A stretch of 64,000 nt of DNA from Gallionellales bacterium 39-52-133 (GCA_002278935.1 NCJL01000002.1:336267-400266); one strand, 5' to 3'. Positions 28,195 to 37,748 are shown, counted from the stretch's first letter. Program-made: numbers and translations. Notes: generated by a model from the letters alone, not told the origin.

Positions 28195-28926
28195 ATGGAC
28201 AAATTAATCTACACCGCGATGACAGGAGCTTCACACACCCTGCAACAGCAGGCTGCGGTGTCGCAGAATCTGGCCAATACCAATACCCCCGGCTTTCGTG
28301 CCGCGATCAATACTTTTCGCGCCGTGCCGCTGATGGGCGAGGGTCTGCCGACGCGCACCTTTGTGGTGGATTCCACCGCGGGTGCCGATTTTTCGCAGGG
28401 CGTGATGCAGCCCACCGGGCGCCCGCTGGATGTTGCGGTAAACGGTCCGGGGTGGATTGCCGTGCAGACGCGCGACGGGCAGGAAGCGTACACGCGCAAT
28501 GGCAGCTTTCAGGTGACGCCCGGCGGCTTGCTGCAAACCCGCAACGGCCTCAACGTGCAGGGTGATGCGGGGCCGATCACGCTGCCACCTGACGCGCAGG
28601 TGACGATTGCGCAGGATGGCACTGTATCCGCCCTTCCGCCGGATGGTCAGGCGGTGGTGGTGGGACGTATCAAGCTGACCAACCCCGAGCAGAATATGCT
28701 GCTGCGCGGTGACGATGGCCTGTTTCGCAGCAGGGACGGCAACCCTGCCGAGGCCGATGTCAACGTGAATGTTGCCTCGGGATTTCTGGAAGGCAGCAAC
28801 GTGAATGCGGTGGAAGCCATGGTGAGCATGATCTCGCTGGCACGCCAATTTGATATGCAGATGAAACTGCTGACCCACGCGGATAACAATGCGCGGCAGG
28901 CGTCAAAGATACTGGGCAGCAATTGA
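28195..28926 (+). CDS. flgF: Flagellar proximal rod protein FlgF
   Basis: 243 residues. MDKLIYTAMTGASHTLQQQAA and VSQNLANTNTPGFRAAINTF mark the N-terminal D0. RPLDVAVNGPGWIAVQT is the FlgF/FlgG core, and the C terminus has GSNVNAVEAMVSMISLARQFD. It follows flgE after 27 bp. Confidence 0.96.
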   Translation: MDKLIYTAMTGASHTLQQQAAVSQNLANTNTPGFRAAINTFRAVPLMGEGLPTRTFVVDSTAGADFSQGVMQPTGRPLDVAVNGPGWIAVQTRDGQEAYTRNGSFQVTPGGLLQTRNGLNVQGDAGPITLPPDAQVTIAQDGTVSALPPDGQAVVVGRIKLTNPEQNMLLRGDDGLFRSRDGNPAEADVNVNVASGFLEGSNVNAVEAMVSMISLARQFDMQMKLLTHADNNARQASKILGSN

Positions 28927-29053
28927 TAATAGTGCGTTTCATTCCGGGAAGCGGTTGTCTACACATTACGCAAGTTTAACAACGGTTATTTAGATGAATT
29001 ATTTTGTAACCCGGGTTGTGCCTCATCAATAATTAGTAAGTAGTTGCTTAAAA

Positions 29054-29083
29054 AAATCTGTGCAAATCTGTGTAATCTGTGGA
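29054..29083. repeat. AATCTGTG repeat, single arm
   Basis: Three AATCTGTG units in a row between flgF and flgG, matching one arm of the inverted repeat at 14692-14827. No inverse copy is nearby. The rest of the 198-bp gap shows nothing clear. Confidence 0.75.
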
Positions 29084-29124
29084 TGGAGCATCGGTTTCAA
29101 GAATAAATTAGAAGGGAAATAATC

Positions 29125-29907
29125 GTGATTCGTTCCTTGTGGATTTCTAAAACAGGTCTGGAAGCGCAGCAGACGCAGATGGATACCATCTCCAATAACC
29201 TGGCCAACGTCAGCACCACCGGCTTCAAGCGCTCGCGCACCGTGTTTGAAGATTTGCTGTACCAGACCATGCGCCAGCCGGGAGAGGCAACCTCGCAGCA
29301 AACCAGCGCGCCCTCCGGTCTGCAGGTGGGTACCGGCGTGCGTCCGGTGGCCACCGAGCGCATCCATACCCAGGGCAATCTGCAGCAGACCGGCAACAAG
29401 TTCGACGTGGCCATCAGCGGCGAGGGCTTTTTGCCGATACTGCTGCCGAATGGCTCGATCGCGTACACGCGCGACGGTTCGTTTCAGGCCGACAGCCAGG
29501 GGCAGCTGGTGACCGCCAGCGGCTATGCGATGCAGCCTCCGATTAATATTCCGGCCGATGCCGAAAGCGTGAACATCGCCAGTGACGGCACCGTCTCGAT
29601 CAGGCAGCCGGGCGCTGCGGCTCTGGTGCAGATTGGCAGCATACAGCTGGCGACTTTTGTTAATCCGGGCGGTCTCACCAGCAAAGGCGGAAACCTGTAT
29701 GAAGAAAGCGCGTCATCCGGTGCGGCAAAATTCAATCTGCCCGGTACCAATGGCGCGGGAACGCTGACCCAGGGTTATCTGGAAACATCCAACGTGAACG
29801 TGGTGGAAGAACTGGTCAACATGATCCAGACACAGCGCGCGTTTGAAATTAATTCCAAGGCGATTACGGCTTCGGACCAGATGCTGCAAAAATTATCCCA
29901 ACTCTAA
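29125..29907 (+). CDS. flgG: Flagellar distal rod protein FlgG
   Basis: 260 residues, the standard FlgG length. The opening [20 protein letters not shown] and [21 protein letters not shown] are nearly invariant in this family, as is the C-terminal [20 protein letters not shown]. The start codon is ATT-free ATG-less: the frame opens with GTG at 29125 in the usual family position (GTGATTCGTTCC). Ribosome site AGGGAAA lies upstream. Confidence 0.97.
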   Translation: MIRSLWISKTGLEAQQTQMDTISNNLANVSTTGFKRSRTVFEDLLYQTMRQPGEATSQQTSAPSGLQVGTGVRPVATERIHTQGNLQQTGNKFDVAISGEGFLPILLPNGSIAYTRDGSFQADSQGQLVTASGYAMQPPINIPADAESVNIASDGTVSIRQPGAAALVQIGSIQLATFVNPGGLTSKGGNLYEESASSGAAKFNLPGTNGAGTLTQGYLETSNVNVVEELVNMIQTQRAFEINSKAITASDQMLQKLSQL

Positions 29908-29927
29908 TTTCCGGACCGGTTCAGTTT

Positions 29928-30542
29928 ATGTATAACTTTTTAAAACTCGGCATGCTTATTCTGGCACTGGTATTTTTTTCAGGCTGTGTGGCGGATCGTG
30001 GCGACAGGCGGCTGGTGAAGCCCCTGGAAAAAATGCTGCCCCCCTATGACAATGGCACCATCTACCAGGCGGGTTTCAACGAGCGACCCCTGTATGAAGA
30101 AAAACGCGCGCGCAATGTGGGCGACGGCCTGACCATGACCATCGCGGCAATTCCGCCTGCCAAAAAACCCGAAAAGAAAGAGGGTGAAGAAGAGGATTCA
30201 AGAAGAGACAGAAGAAAAGAGCGCGATGAGGAACTGAGCAATATTGCCAGCGATGCGCTGGTTGGCAATCTGTCCATGATCGTGATGGAAGTGCTGGGCA
30301 ACGGCCACCTGTTTGTTGCCGGCGGCAAGCAGGTGACGGTAGACGATGAGGACAAGTACGTGCGCATCACCGGCGTGGTGGATCCAAACAATCTTACCGG
30401 CGGCAATATGGTGTCGTCCACGCTGGTGTCGGATGTGCGCATCCAGGTTGATGATCTGCGTATATTCTCGGATGGCACCGCGACCAGCTATTCGGAAGGG
30501 CAGAGTACGTTTGGAAATAATTTCCAGTCGATGTCTCGCTGA
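29928..30542 (+). CDS. flgH: Flagellar L-ring lipoprotein FlgH (divergent)
   Basis: 204 residues. Lipobox FFSGC puts the mature Cys at about residue 21. The C-terminal half fits FlgH (NGHLFVAGGKQVTVDDEDKYVRITGVVDPNNL and RIQVDDLRIFSDGTA). The section after VGDGLTM, normally uncharged and Ser/Thr-rich, is here Lys/Glu/Arg-rich (KKPEKKEGEEEDSRRDRR). The protein is shorter than most FlgH. It forms the outer-membrane ring. Position between flgG and flgI supports the call. Confidence 0.9.
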   Translation: MYNFLKLGMLILALVFFSGCVADRGDRRLVKPLEKMLPPYDNGTIYQAGFNERPLYEEKRARNVGDGLTMTIAAIPPAKKPEKKEGEEEDSRRDRRKERDEELSNIASDALVGNLSMIVMEVLGNGHLFVAGGKQVTVDDEDKYVRITGVVDPNNLTGGNMVSSTLVSDVRIQVDDLRIFSDGTATSYSEGQSTFGNNFQSMSR

Positions 30543-30558
30543 TTTCAGGAAGATGACC

Positions 30559-31638
30559 ATGAAACACTGCTACAAAATGTTGAGTTTGCTGCTGCTGGTC
30601 CTGATGCCAATGGCGGCCTCCGCCGAACGCATCAAGGATCTGGCCAGCATGCTGGGCGTGCGCGATAACCAGTTGCTGGGCTATGGACTGGTGGTGGGGC
30701 TGGACGGTACCGGCGACCAGACTTCGCCGTTTACGCTGAAGAGCACGCTCAGCATGCTGTCGCAGCTGGGCATGACGCTGCCGCCCGGCACCAATCTGGA
30801 AATGAAAAATCTGGCCGCCGTGCTGGTCACCGCCACGCTGCCTGCCTTCGCCAGGCCTGGCCAAACAATCGATATTACAATTTCTTCCGTCGGCAATGCC
30901 AGAAGCCTGCGCGGCGGCACGCTGATCATGACGCCGCTGAAAGGGGCTGATGGGCAAGTGTATGCGATGGCGCAGGGCAATATGCTGGTAGGTGAGGCGG
31001 GCGGGGCGGTCGGCGGCGGCAAGAGCCAGGCCAACCACCTGATTGTCGGCCGCATTCCCAGCGGCGCCACGGTGGAACGCGCCGTGCCCACCGCGATGGG
31101 GCAGGGCGATTTTGTGCTGCTGACTCTGAATACGGCAGACTTCACCACCGCCACCCGCATGACGGATGCCATTAATAAGGAATTTGCTGCCACCCCTCAC
31201 ATTGCGGCGGCGCTGGATGGCCGTGCAATACGCGTGCATGCACCGCACGGCCCGGCCAGAGTCGCCTTTATGTCGCGGCTGGAAAATTTGCAGGTTGAAC
31301 CGGCAAGCGCATCGGCCCGGGTGATTATCAATGCGCGCACGGGCTCCATCGTGATGAATCAGGAGGTGACGCTGGAAATGTGTTCGGTCTCGCATGGCAA
31401 CATGACCGTGGTGGTAAAGGCGGAAGCGAACCCGGACAATGCTGCGGCTGAAAATGGCGCGGCCGTCAATGAAATTGCCCCGGCGCCGGGCAATCTACTG
31501 CTGATCCCGCGGGCGGTATCGCTGAATGCGGTGATACGCGCGCTGAATGCCATCGGCGCAACGCCCAAGGATTTGCTGGCGATTTTGCAGGCAATGAAAT
31601 CGTCGGGTGCGCTACATGCGGAACTGGAAATAATCTGA
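30559..31638 (+). CDS. flgI: Flagellar P-ring protein FlgI
   Basis: 359 residues from ATG 30559, with AGGA upstream; an ATG two codons earlier is also possible. The signal peptide is LSLLLLVLMPMAASA. The mature protein starts ERIKDLASMLGVRDNQLLGYGLVVGLDGTGD, which is nearly invariant in FlgI. It forms the periplasmic bushing around the rod with FlgA's help. The flgJ start overlaps the stop by 1 bp. Confidence 0.97.
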   Translation: MKHCYKMLSLLLLVLMPMAASAERIKDLASMLGVRDNQLLGYGLVVGLDGTGDQTSPFTLKSTLSMLSQLGMTLPPGTNLEMKNLAAVLVTATLPAFARPGQTIDITISSVGNARSLRGGTLIMTPLKGADGQVYAMAQGNMLVGEAGGAVGGGKSQANHLIVGRIPSGATVERAVPTAMGQGDFVLLTLNTADFTTATRMTDAINKEFAATPHIAAALDGRAIRVHAPHGPARVAFMSRLENLQVEPASASARVIINARTGSIVMNQEVTLEMCSVSHGNMTVVVKAEANPDNAAAENGAAVNEIAPAPGNLLLIPRAVSLNAVIRALNAIGATPKDLLAILQAMKSSGALHAELEII

Positions 31639-32501
31639 TGACCTCCCAACTTAACAATCTGAACGGCTTGGCCGTAGACAGCCAGAGTCTGGACGCACTG
31701 CGCGCGCAGGCCAAACAGGCGCCGGACAAGGCGCTGGCGGCGGCAGCAAAACAGTTTGAAGCGGTATTCATGAATATGCTGATGAAGTCCATGCGCGATG
31801 CAACGCCGCAGGACGGCATGTTCGACAGCGAGCAGACAAAAATGTTTACCTCCATGCTCGACCAGCAGTTGTCGCAGAATCTGGGCAGCCGCGGCACCGG
31901 GCTGGCTGAGCTGATGGTGAAGCAGTTAAGCCGCCACTCCGGCGCGGACGCGCAGGCAGTTGAAATGCCTGTGCCTGCCGTCAGGCAAGTTGCCAAAGCG
32001 CCGCTGGCGATGAGCGTGCTGCCTTCCGCCTATAAAGAAAGCGTGCAGCAGGATTTTGTGCAGCGCATGATGCCGCATGCCATGCAGGCCAGCCGCGACA
32101 CCGGCTTGCCCGCCCATCAGATGATAGGCCAGGCCGCGCTGGAAAGCGGCTGGGGAAAACGTGAAATCCTGATGAAGGATGGCAGCAACAGCTACAACCT
32201 GTTCGGCATCAAGGCCGGTGCAAACTGGACAGGCAAGGTCGCAGAAGTGAGAACCACCGAGTATCACAACGGCGTTGCCAGCAAGCCGGTGGAAAAATTC
32301 CGCGCCTATGATTCCTATGCGGATTCCTTCCGCGATTATGCAAAACTGCTGAGTGATAATCCGCGCTATGCAAAAGTGCTGGAGCAGGGTGAGAGCGTGC
32401 AGGGTTTTGCACAGGCTTTGCAGCGTGCCGGTTATGCGACCGATCCCAAATACGCAGATAAACTGGTGCAGGTGATCGGGCGGGTCAATACGCTCGCTTA
32501 A
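31638..32501 (+). CDS. flgJ: FlgJ, rod cap with muramidase domain
   Basis: 287 residues, dual-domain type. The N-terminal rod-binding part has AAKQFEAVFMNMLMKSMRDA and GMFDSEQTKMFTSMLDQQL. The C-terminal glucosaminidase part has HQMIGQAALESGWGKREI with the probable catalytic Glu, then NSYNLFGIKA. It opens peptidoglycan for the rod. The two-domain form is typical of beta- and gammaproteobacteria. Confidence 0.96.
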   Translation: MTSQLNNLNGLAVDSQSLDALRAQAKQAPDKALAAAAKQFEAVFMNMLMKSMRDATPQDGMFDSEQTKMFTSMLDQQLSQNLGSRGTGLAELMVKQLSRHSGADAQAVEMPVPAVRQVAKAPLAMSVLPSAYKESVQQDFVQRMMPHAMQASRDTGLPAHQMIGQAALESGWGKREILMKDGSNSYNLFGIKAGANWTGKVAEVRTTEYHNGVASKPVEKFRAYDSYADSFRDYAKLLSDNPRYAKVLEQGESVQGFAQALQRAGYATDPKYADKLVQVIGRVNTLA

Positions 32502-32503
32502 TA

Positions 32504-32516
32504 TAAGTATTTGATT
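32504..32516 (-). repeat. IHF-consensus element, copy 5
   Basis: On the minus strand AATCAAATACTTA, with the TTTTGAATAAA flank. It lies 3 bp after the flgJ stop and 43 bp upstream of the flgK sigma-28 -35 box. Confidence 0.62.
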
Positions 32517-32558
32517 TTATTCAAAATTTTTACATTTGGCAGAAATTCGGCGGTAGAT

Positions 32559-32585
32559 TAAAGAAAGCAGAAATTCTGCCGATAA
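32559..32585 (+). promoter_or_regulatory. Sigma-28 promoter for flgK-flgL
   Basis: TAAA, exactly 15 bases, then GCCGATAA: a perfect match to the FliA consensus, ending 37 bp before the flgK ATG. This places flgK and flgL in the late class although they follow flgJ. Confidence 0.93.
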
Positions 32586-32622
32586 GCAGTATGAGCCGGT
32601 CTAGAACGGCGAAAGGAACAAC

Positions 32623-34611
32623 ATGGCAACGAGTATATTCGGCACTGGCGTAAGCGCCCTCAATTCAGCCCAGATGGGACTGGCGACGGCCGAGCACAAT
32701 ATCGCCAATCTGAGCACCCCGGGGTTCACTCGCCAGCAGACCGTGCAAGCTTCCAGGCAGCCGCAATTTACCGGCGCAGGCTATATCGGCCAGGGCGTGG
32801 ACGTTAATACGGTCAAGCGTGTCTACAGCGAATTTCTCGGCAAGCAGGTATTGCAGGAGCAGGGCCTGTCGGCACAGCTCGATGCACATTACGCGCAAAT
32901 CAAACAGATCGACAATATGCTGGCCGACCCCAACTCGGGCATGGCGCCGGCGATACAGGAATTTTTCAGCGCGGTAAACAACGTCTCCAATGCGCCAGAG
33001 TCGCAACCGGCGCGGCAGGCGCTGATCAACAATGCCAATTCGCTGGCCTCGCGTTTTCAGTCCATCGACCAGCGTCTGGTTGATCTCAACAACGGCGTCA
33101 ACAGCCAGATCACCAACAGCGTGACCAACATCAACAGTTATGCCAAGCAGATCTCCACCCTGAACCAGAATATCGTGCTCGCCTCCGCCGCCGGCAATGG
33201 CCAGCCGCCCAATGACATGCTGGATCAGCGCGATTTTTTGGTGACGCAGCTGAACCAGGAAATCAAGGCCAGCGTGGTGAAGCAGAGCGACGGCAGCTAC
33301 AGCGTGTTTGTCGGCAACGGCCAGTCACTCGTCGTGGGTGCAAAAGCTTATTCAATGAAAGCGATCCTGTCGCCCAGCGATGCCAGCCTGGTCGATGTCG
33401 CCTACGTCAACCACGATGGCAGCACCACCAGCATTCAGCAAAACAGCCTGCACGGCGGCACGCTGGGCGGGCTGCTGGCATTTCGCGACAAAACCCTGAC
33501 CACTACGCAGAATGCGCTGGGTCGTGTGGCGATGAGCATCTCGGGAACCTTCAACGAACAGCACAAAATGGGCCAGGATCTGAATGGCGAGCTGGGCGGT
33601 GACTTCTTCAAAAAGCCCCTGCCCTTTGTCATCAGCAATACGGCCAACAGGGGCAATGCCACGCTCAGCGCGAGCGTGGTGGCAACAGACGATTACAGTG
33701 CGCTCACCGGCAGCGATTACGAGCTGAAATACAACGGCGGAAGCAGCTATACCCTGACCCGCATGAGCGACAACAAGGTCAGCATCTTCAAGGATGGCTT
33801 GCCAAAAACCACGGTGGACGGGCTGACGCTCAGCATGTCCGAGGGTGCGGTGGAAGGCGATAAATTCAAGATACGCCCCACCGTGAACGGCGCGCGCGAC
33901 ATGGTTGCCTCCATCAATGATCCGGCAAAAGTTTCCGCTGCGTTGCCGATACGTTCGCAGGCATCGCTGAATAATACAGGCAGCGGCAAAGTGACAGCCG
34001 CCACGGTGAACCTGCCGCCTCCCGGCGCACCTGACCCCCTGCATCCCGAAACGGACAAGAATCTGCAACAGCCCGTGACCATCACCTTCAACAATCCGCC
34101 TACCAGCTTCAAAGTGACGGGAGAGGGAACGCAAGATCCGCTGGATGTTGATGAGAATGGCGTGGCCTGCCCGCCGCCGGATATTCCCTATGTTCCCGGC
34201 CAGGATATTTCCTACAACGGCTGGACCATGAAAATTAGCGGCTCGCCCGCACCCGGGGACGTCTTCACGGTGGGCAGCAACTTCAACGCAACCGCAGACA
34301 ACCGCAATGCGCTGCTGCTGGGCGGCCTGCAAACCGCCGATACCATGGCCAACGGCACCACCTCTTTCCAGGGCGCCTACAGCCAGATTGTGAGCGACAT
34401 CGGCAACAAGACACGCGAGCTTGAAGTCACCAGCAAGGCCCAGTCCAGCATGGTTGAACAAACGCTGCAAACGCAGCAAACGCTGTCGGGTGTTAACATG
34501 GACGAAGAAGCGGCCAACCTGATGCGCTATCAGCGCGCGTATCAGGCGGCGGGCAAAGCCCTGCAGATTGCCAATACGATGTTTGATACAGTCCTCAGTA
34601 TAGGGAGATAA
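32623..34611 (+). CDS. flgK: Hook-filament junction protein FlgK (HAP1)
   Basis: 662 residues, longer than the enteric protein (about 550). N-terminal GVSALNSAQMGLATAEHNIANLSTPGF and C-terminal GVNMDEEAANLMRYQRAYQAAGKAL are the FlgK signatures. The extra length is in the surface domains of the middle region. It has its own sigma-28 promoter and the AAAGGAAC ribosome site. It needs FlgN. Confidence 0.97.
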   Translation: MATSIFGTGVSALNSAQMGLATAEHNIANLSTPGFTRQQTVQASRQPQFTGAGYIGQGVDVNTVKRVYSEFLGKQVLQEQGLSAQLDAHYAQIKQIDNMLADPNSGMAPAIQEFFSAVNNVSNAPESQPARQALINNANSLASRFQSIDQRLVDLNNGVNSQITNSVTNINSYAKQISTLNQNIVLASAAGNGQPPNDMLDQRDFLVTQLNQEIKASVVKQSDGSYSVFVGNGQSLVVGAKAYSMKAILSPSDASLVDVAYVNHDGSTTSIQQNSLHGGTLGGLLAFRDKTLTTTQNALGRVAMSISGTFNEQHKMGQDLNGELGGDFFKKPLPFVISNTANRGNATLSASVVATDDYSALTGSDYELKYNGGSSYTLTRMSDNKVSIFKDGLPKTTVDGLTLSMSEGAVEGDKFKIRPTVNGARDMVASINDPAKVSAALPIRSQASLNNTGSGKVTAATVNLPPPGAPDPLHPETDKNLQQPVTITFNNPPTSFKVTGEGTQDPLDVDENGVACPPPDIPYVPGQDISYNGWTMKISGSPAPGDVFTVGSNFNATADNRNALLLGGLQTADTMANGTTSFQGAYSQIVSDIGNKTRELEVTSKAQSSMVEQTLQTQQTLSGVNMDEEAANLMRYQRAYQAAGKALQIANTMFDTVLSIGR

Positions 34612-34613
34612 CC

Positions 34614-35840
34614 ATGCGTATCAGCTCAAGCGCCATATATGACACCAACGTCAACATGCTCAACCAGCAGCAGGGCAAGCTGTTGCACACGCAGCAGCAA
34701 CTCGCCAGCGGGCGCCGCATGCTGACACCGGCAGACGATCCTTTCGCGTCGGCACGCGCGCTGGAAGTGTCCCAATCCGATTCTGCCAACACCCAGTTTG
34801 TCACCAACCGCAATGCGGCCAAACACTCCACCGCAATGGCCGAGAGCATTCTGCAGAGCGTCACCTCCCTGTTGCAGGATGTACGCACAGCCACCGTAGG
34901 CGATGGTTCGGGCGTGCTGACAAAATCGGACAAGATGTCGCTGGCCACCGATTTGCGCGGGCGTTACGAAGAATTGATCGGGCTGGCCAACAGTACCGAT
35001 GGTCTGGGCAATTACCTGTTCTCCGGCTACCAGGGCAGAACCATGCCGTTTGTGAAAGATTCGGGCGGCATTCAATACGTGGCGGACGATGGCCAGCGCA
35101 TGATACAAGTGGATAATTCCCGCCAGCTCGCCACCAGCGATTCGGGTGCGGATATATTTATGCGCATCAAGAATGGCAACGGCAAATTTACCGTCGATGC
35201 CTCGCCCAGCAATACCGGCAGCGGTATCTACAGCCAGGGCACCTTCACCAATCCCGCACAGCTGACCGGCCACAAATACAAGATCGTCTTCAATGTGGAA
35301 GAAAACGGCGGCGAGAAAAAAACCAGCTACGATGTGGTCGACCAGACCACCGAAAAAGTACTGTCAAAAGACAACCGATACACCAGCGGACAGCTCATTG
35401 ATTTCGATGGCGTGCAACTGGACATCACCGGCGAGCCGGCGAAAGGCGATGAATTTTATGTCGCGCCCAGCGGCAACGAAAGCGTGTTTAAAACGCTGTC
35501 AGACCTGATCAACGCACTGCACGCGGAGAACCCGCTGGGTGGCAGCACCGCGAAAGCCCAGTTCACCAACAGCGTCAACCGCGCGCTCAATAATATCGAT
35601 CGCAGCATGGAAAATGTCTCAACCATACGCACCTCGCTGGGCTCGCGCCTGCGCGAAATCGATGCGCTGCAAACCACCGGAGAAGACGTCGGCTTGCAGT
35701 ACAAGGCCAAATTGTCAGAACTGCAGGATGTGGATTTCAACAAGGCCGTCAGCGACCTCAACCAGGAACAGACCAGTTTGACGGCGGCACAGAAGTCTTT
35801 CAAGCAGGTGTCGGACTTGTCGCTATTTAATTATCTGTAG
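34614..35840 (+). CDS. flgL: Hook-filament junction protein FlgL (HAP3)
   Basis: 408 residues, beginning 2 bp after the flgK stop. MRISSSAIYDTNVNMLNQQQGKLLHTQQQLASG resembles a flagellin N terminus and is typical of FlgL. The C-terminal helix is DFNKAVSDLNQEQTSLTAAQKSF. It links FlgK to flagellin. The flg block ends here; the next gene is on the opposite strand. Confidence 0.97.
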   Translation: MRISSSAIYDTNVNMLNQQQGKLLHTQQQLASGRRMLTPADDPFASARALEVSQSDSANTQFVTNRNAAKHSTAMAESILQSVTSLLQDVRTATVGDGSGVLTKSDKMSLATDLRGRYEELIGLANSTDGLGNYLFSGYQGRTMPFVKDSGGIQYVADDGQRMIQVDNSRQLATSDSGADIFMRIKNGNGKFTVDASPSNTGSGIYSQGTFTNPAQLTGHKYKIVFNVEENGGEKKTSYDVVDQTTEKVLSKDNRYTSGQLIDFDGVQLDITGEPAKGDEFYVAPSGNESVFKTLSDLINALHAENPLGGSTAKAQFTNSVNRALNNIDRSMENVSTIRTSLGSRLREIDALQTTGEDVGLQYKAKLSELQDVDFNKAVSDLNQEQTSLTAAQKSFKQVSDLSLFNYL

Positions 35841-35904
35841 TGCAGGGTGGGGAAGGTTTCATCGTGCCACTTTATGTGGCGGACTACGTTGATGATAGCT
35901 GCAG

Positions 35905-36399
35905 TTATCTCCATTCAATCTCAACCCAGGGCGCTAACATGCGTATTTGCTTGATGAATATCATGCGATCTGGGCTAAGGCCAGAAAAATCCAGTTTTAT
36001 CTTGTGCGTATCTTTTTCAGGTTCATTTACGGCTACCTCAAGCCACTCAAAGCCACCACGGTCGTACACCCAGCGTATTGCCGTGATATCTTCCCAAGGG
36101 AACCAGGTTGTCTTCAGTACTCCCTCATAAGTAAAGCCACTGGCATCTACGATGACTCGTGCGGCTGGTTTTAACGCGCGAAAAACACAGTAGCTTGCGA
36201 ACCCCAACCAAAGAATGATTGTCAGTCCCACGAAAATATATACCGGCCAACCATGCCCTTGGGCCTGTGCCTTGTCAGAAAAAATCGTGCCCAACAAAAA
36301 AACACCGCAGAATCCGAGAAAAATCGCCCAGAAAATATAGAGCACTCGCCCTCCGCGAACGAGTTGGTATGTGGTTGGTGATAAGGTAGTCTCTGTCAT
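35905..36399 (-). CDS. Hypothetical membrane protein with PH-like C-terminal region
   Basis: 164 residues from ATG 36399 (a GTG at 36414 would add five). Two membrane helices (about 20-42 and 54-76) are followed by a region with the pattern ASGFTYEGVLKTTWFPWEDI, as seen in small bacterial PH-like (bPH) membrane proteins. Function unknown. No flagellar link is apparent; it is one of three unrelated genes between flgL and fliR. Confidence 0.7.
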   Translation of the reverse strand: MTETTLSPTTYQLVRGGRVLYIFWAIFLGFCGVFLLGTIFSDKAQAQGHGWPVYIFVGLTIILWLGFASYCVFRALKPAARVIVDASGFTYEGVLKTTWFPWEDITAIRWVYDRGGFEWLEVAVNEPEKDTHKIKLDFSGLSPDRMIFIKQIRMLAPWVEIEWR

Positions 36400-36479
36400 T
36401 TTCAAGCGACTCACGAGGCCTAGTATTTACATTTGTATGCTTGCATATAGCTTGTGAGGCCTGTCCCGCGGTGCATATA

Positions 36480-37085
36480 TTATTTGTTGGTGAAGTCGAA
36501 ATAGAGGATGTTTGACCAGTTTCCAAGCCCTAGGGCATAGATGGATTTCATCGGGTCGTGTACTGGCTTCTGTGGCTCGGAAGCTAGGCCAAATAGCTTT
36601 GAAAAAAAACCAACTGGTATAGGTGGTTCTACGGGAGGCGGCAATAGAGATTGCAGCGCCTCAACCATTTCGGGATGGAGGTTTTGTACCTGTTCAAAAA
36701 GCTCTAGATTCTGCTCCAGGATTGGAGTGTTCCCCATGTCAAAAATCTCACCACACTCCAAAACGAAGTATTGATTCTGGTTCTCTGGATTGTTCAAAAA
36801 CTCAATTGCTTCAGTGATTAATTCCTGCGCGGAAGGAAGTGCAACTTTAGATAAAAATCCCTCAAGGTTTTTGACTCCAGATGTGTAATCACCAATCAAG
36901 GCAATTTTCTCAGGGTTGTCCCAAATCGAAGACTGACAGGTCTTGGGATTTCCCGAGAGGAGAAGCTTATAAACGATTGGAATGCCGTAGTTCCATTCCG
37001 AGATGCCAATCAGTTTTCGACCGTTGGTCTTGGCGTTCGGCCCGGGAATGACGTTGGTTGAGTAGAGATAGCTACGGTTGGCCAC
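36480..37085 (-). CDS. Hypothetical protein beginning (M)ANRSYLYS
   Basis: 201 residues with a GTG start preceded by CGGAG. There is no signal peptide or membrane segment. It contains IGISEWNYGIPIVYKLLLSGNP, a helical middle part, and a Pro-rich segment LLPPPVEPPIPVGFFSKLF. A family of proteins opening with ANRSYLY is recalled in other bacteria but its function is not known to me. The composition is more AT-rich than the flagellar genes, suggesting later arrival. Confidence 0.7.
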   Translation of the reverse strand: MANRSYLYSTNVIPGPNAKTNGRKLIGISEWNYGIPIVYKLLLSGNPKTCQSSIWDNPEKIALIGDYTSGVKNLEGFLSKVALPSAQELITEAIEFLNNPENQNQYFVLECGEIFDMGNTPILEQNLELFEQVQNLHPEMVEALQSLLPPPVEPPIPVGFFSKLFGLASEPQKPVHDPMKSIYALGLGNWSNILYFDFTNK

Positions 37086-37171
37086 GTTGATTACTCCGAT
37101 GTATAAGCTTAAATTTAGTGGTCATGGAGTGAAGTCTTGCATTTTGCATGAAAAGGTGGAAGTGCTGCGCT

Positions 37172-37576
37172 TTACCTCGCAGCAGCTTGAGAAAAATTTT
37201 TAATCTCAAAAAGTTTATCTACCCACGGCAATTTATTCTCACAGAACACATTGAAACTGGGTGATACAGTTGAGCTTTCTGATAATGACCCGTGATGAAT
37301 CATGAACATGTCTGGATAATGATGGTGTGATTGATAAAGAGGGCTGCCACATTTTGAACACCCTCGCTTTTGTACACCACCAGATGCTTCATATGTGGCA
37401 ATATTTTCCCTGCCTTTAGCAATATTTAAATCGGATTGAGCTACTACACAGTAAGTGGAGAATGAAGCCCCATTATTTTTTCTGCACATATTGCAGTGGC
37501 AATTTACCACGGCTTTTAACGGCCCTGTGATTTTATAATTAACCGTTCCACATCCGCACGCACCGGTTAGTTCCAT
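37172..37576 (-). CDS. GFA / CENP-V family zinc protein
   Basis: 134 residues. Cysteine pairs of the GFA fold are visible: ACGCGTVNY, CHCNMCRKNNGASFSTY and CSKCGSPLY. The family includes glutathione-dependent formaldehyde-activating enzymes, but most members have no assigned reaction. AGGAAAGG precedes the ATG. It is AT-richer than its flagellar neighbours. The 172 bp between this gene and fliR hold nothing clear. Confidence 0.88.
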   Translation of the reverse strand: MELTGACGCGTVNYKITGPLKAVVNCHCNMCRKNNGASFSTYCVVAQSDLNIAKGRENIATYEASGGVQKRGCSKCGSPLYQSHHHYPDMFMIHHGSLSESSTVSPSFNVFCENKLPWVDKLFEIKNFSQAAAR

Positions 37577-37748
37577 TTTATTTATACCTTTCCTGTTGTC
37601 TTTGTGCCCAACAAAGCTGCATCAAATATTTCAATAATGAATCTTGCAGGAAGCTTTGAGGTTTTGCATTTTACATTGGTATATTTGAATGTGGTTTGCA
37701 AGGTCTGACTCAATTTTTTTTGCTTGTGGCTGATTTTCCTCTGTGATG

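Noticed and set aside
33352..34479. Open frame of 375 codons on the minus strand opposite flgK
   Set aside because: It is antisense to flgK, with no recognisable motif or ribosome site.
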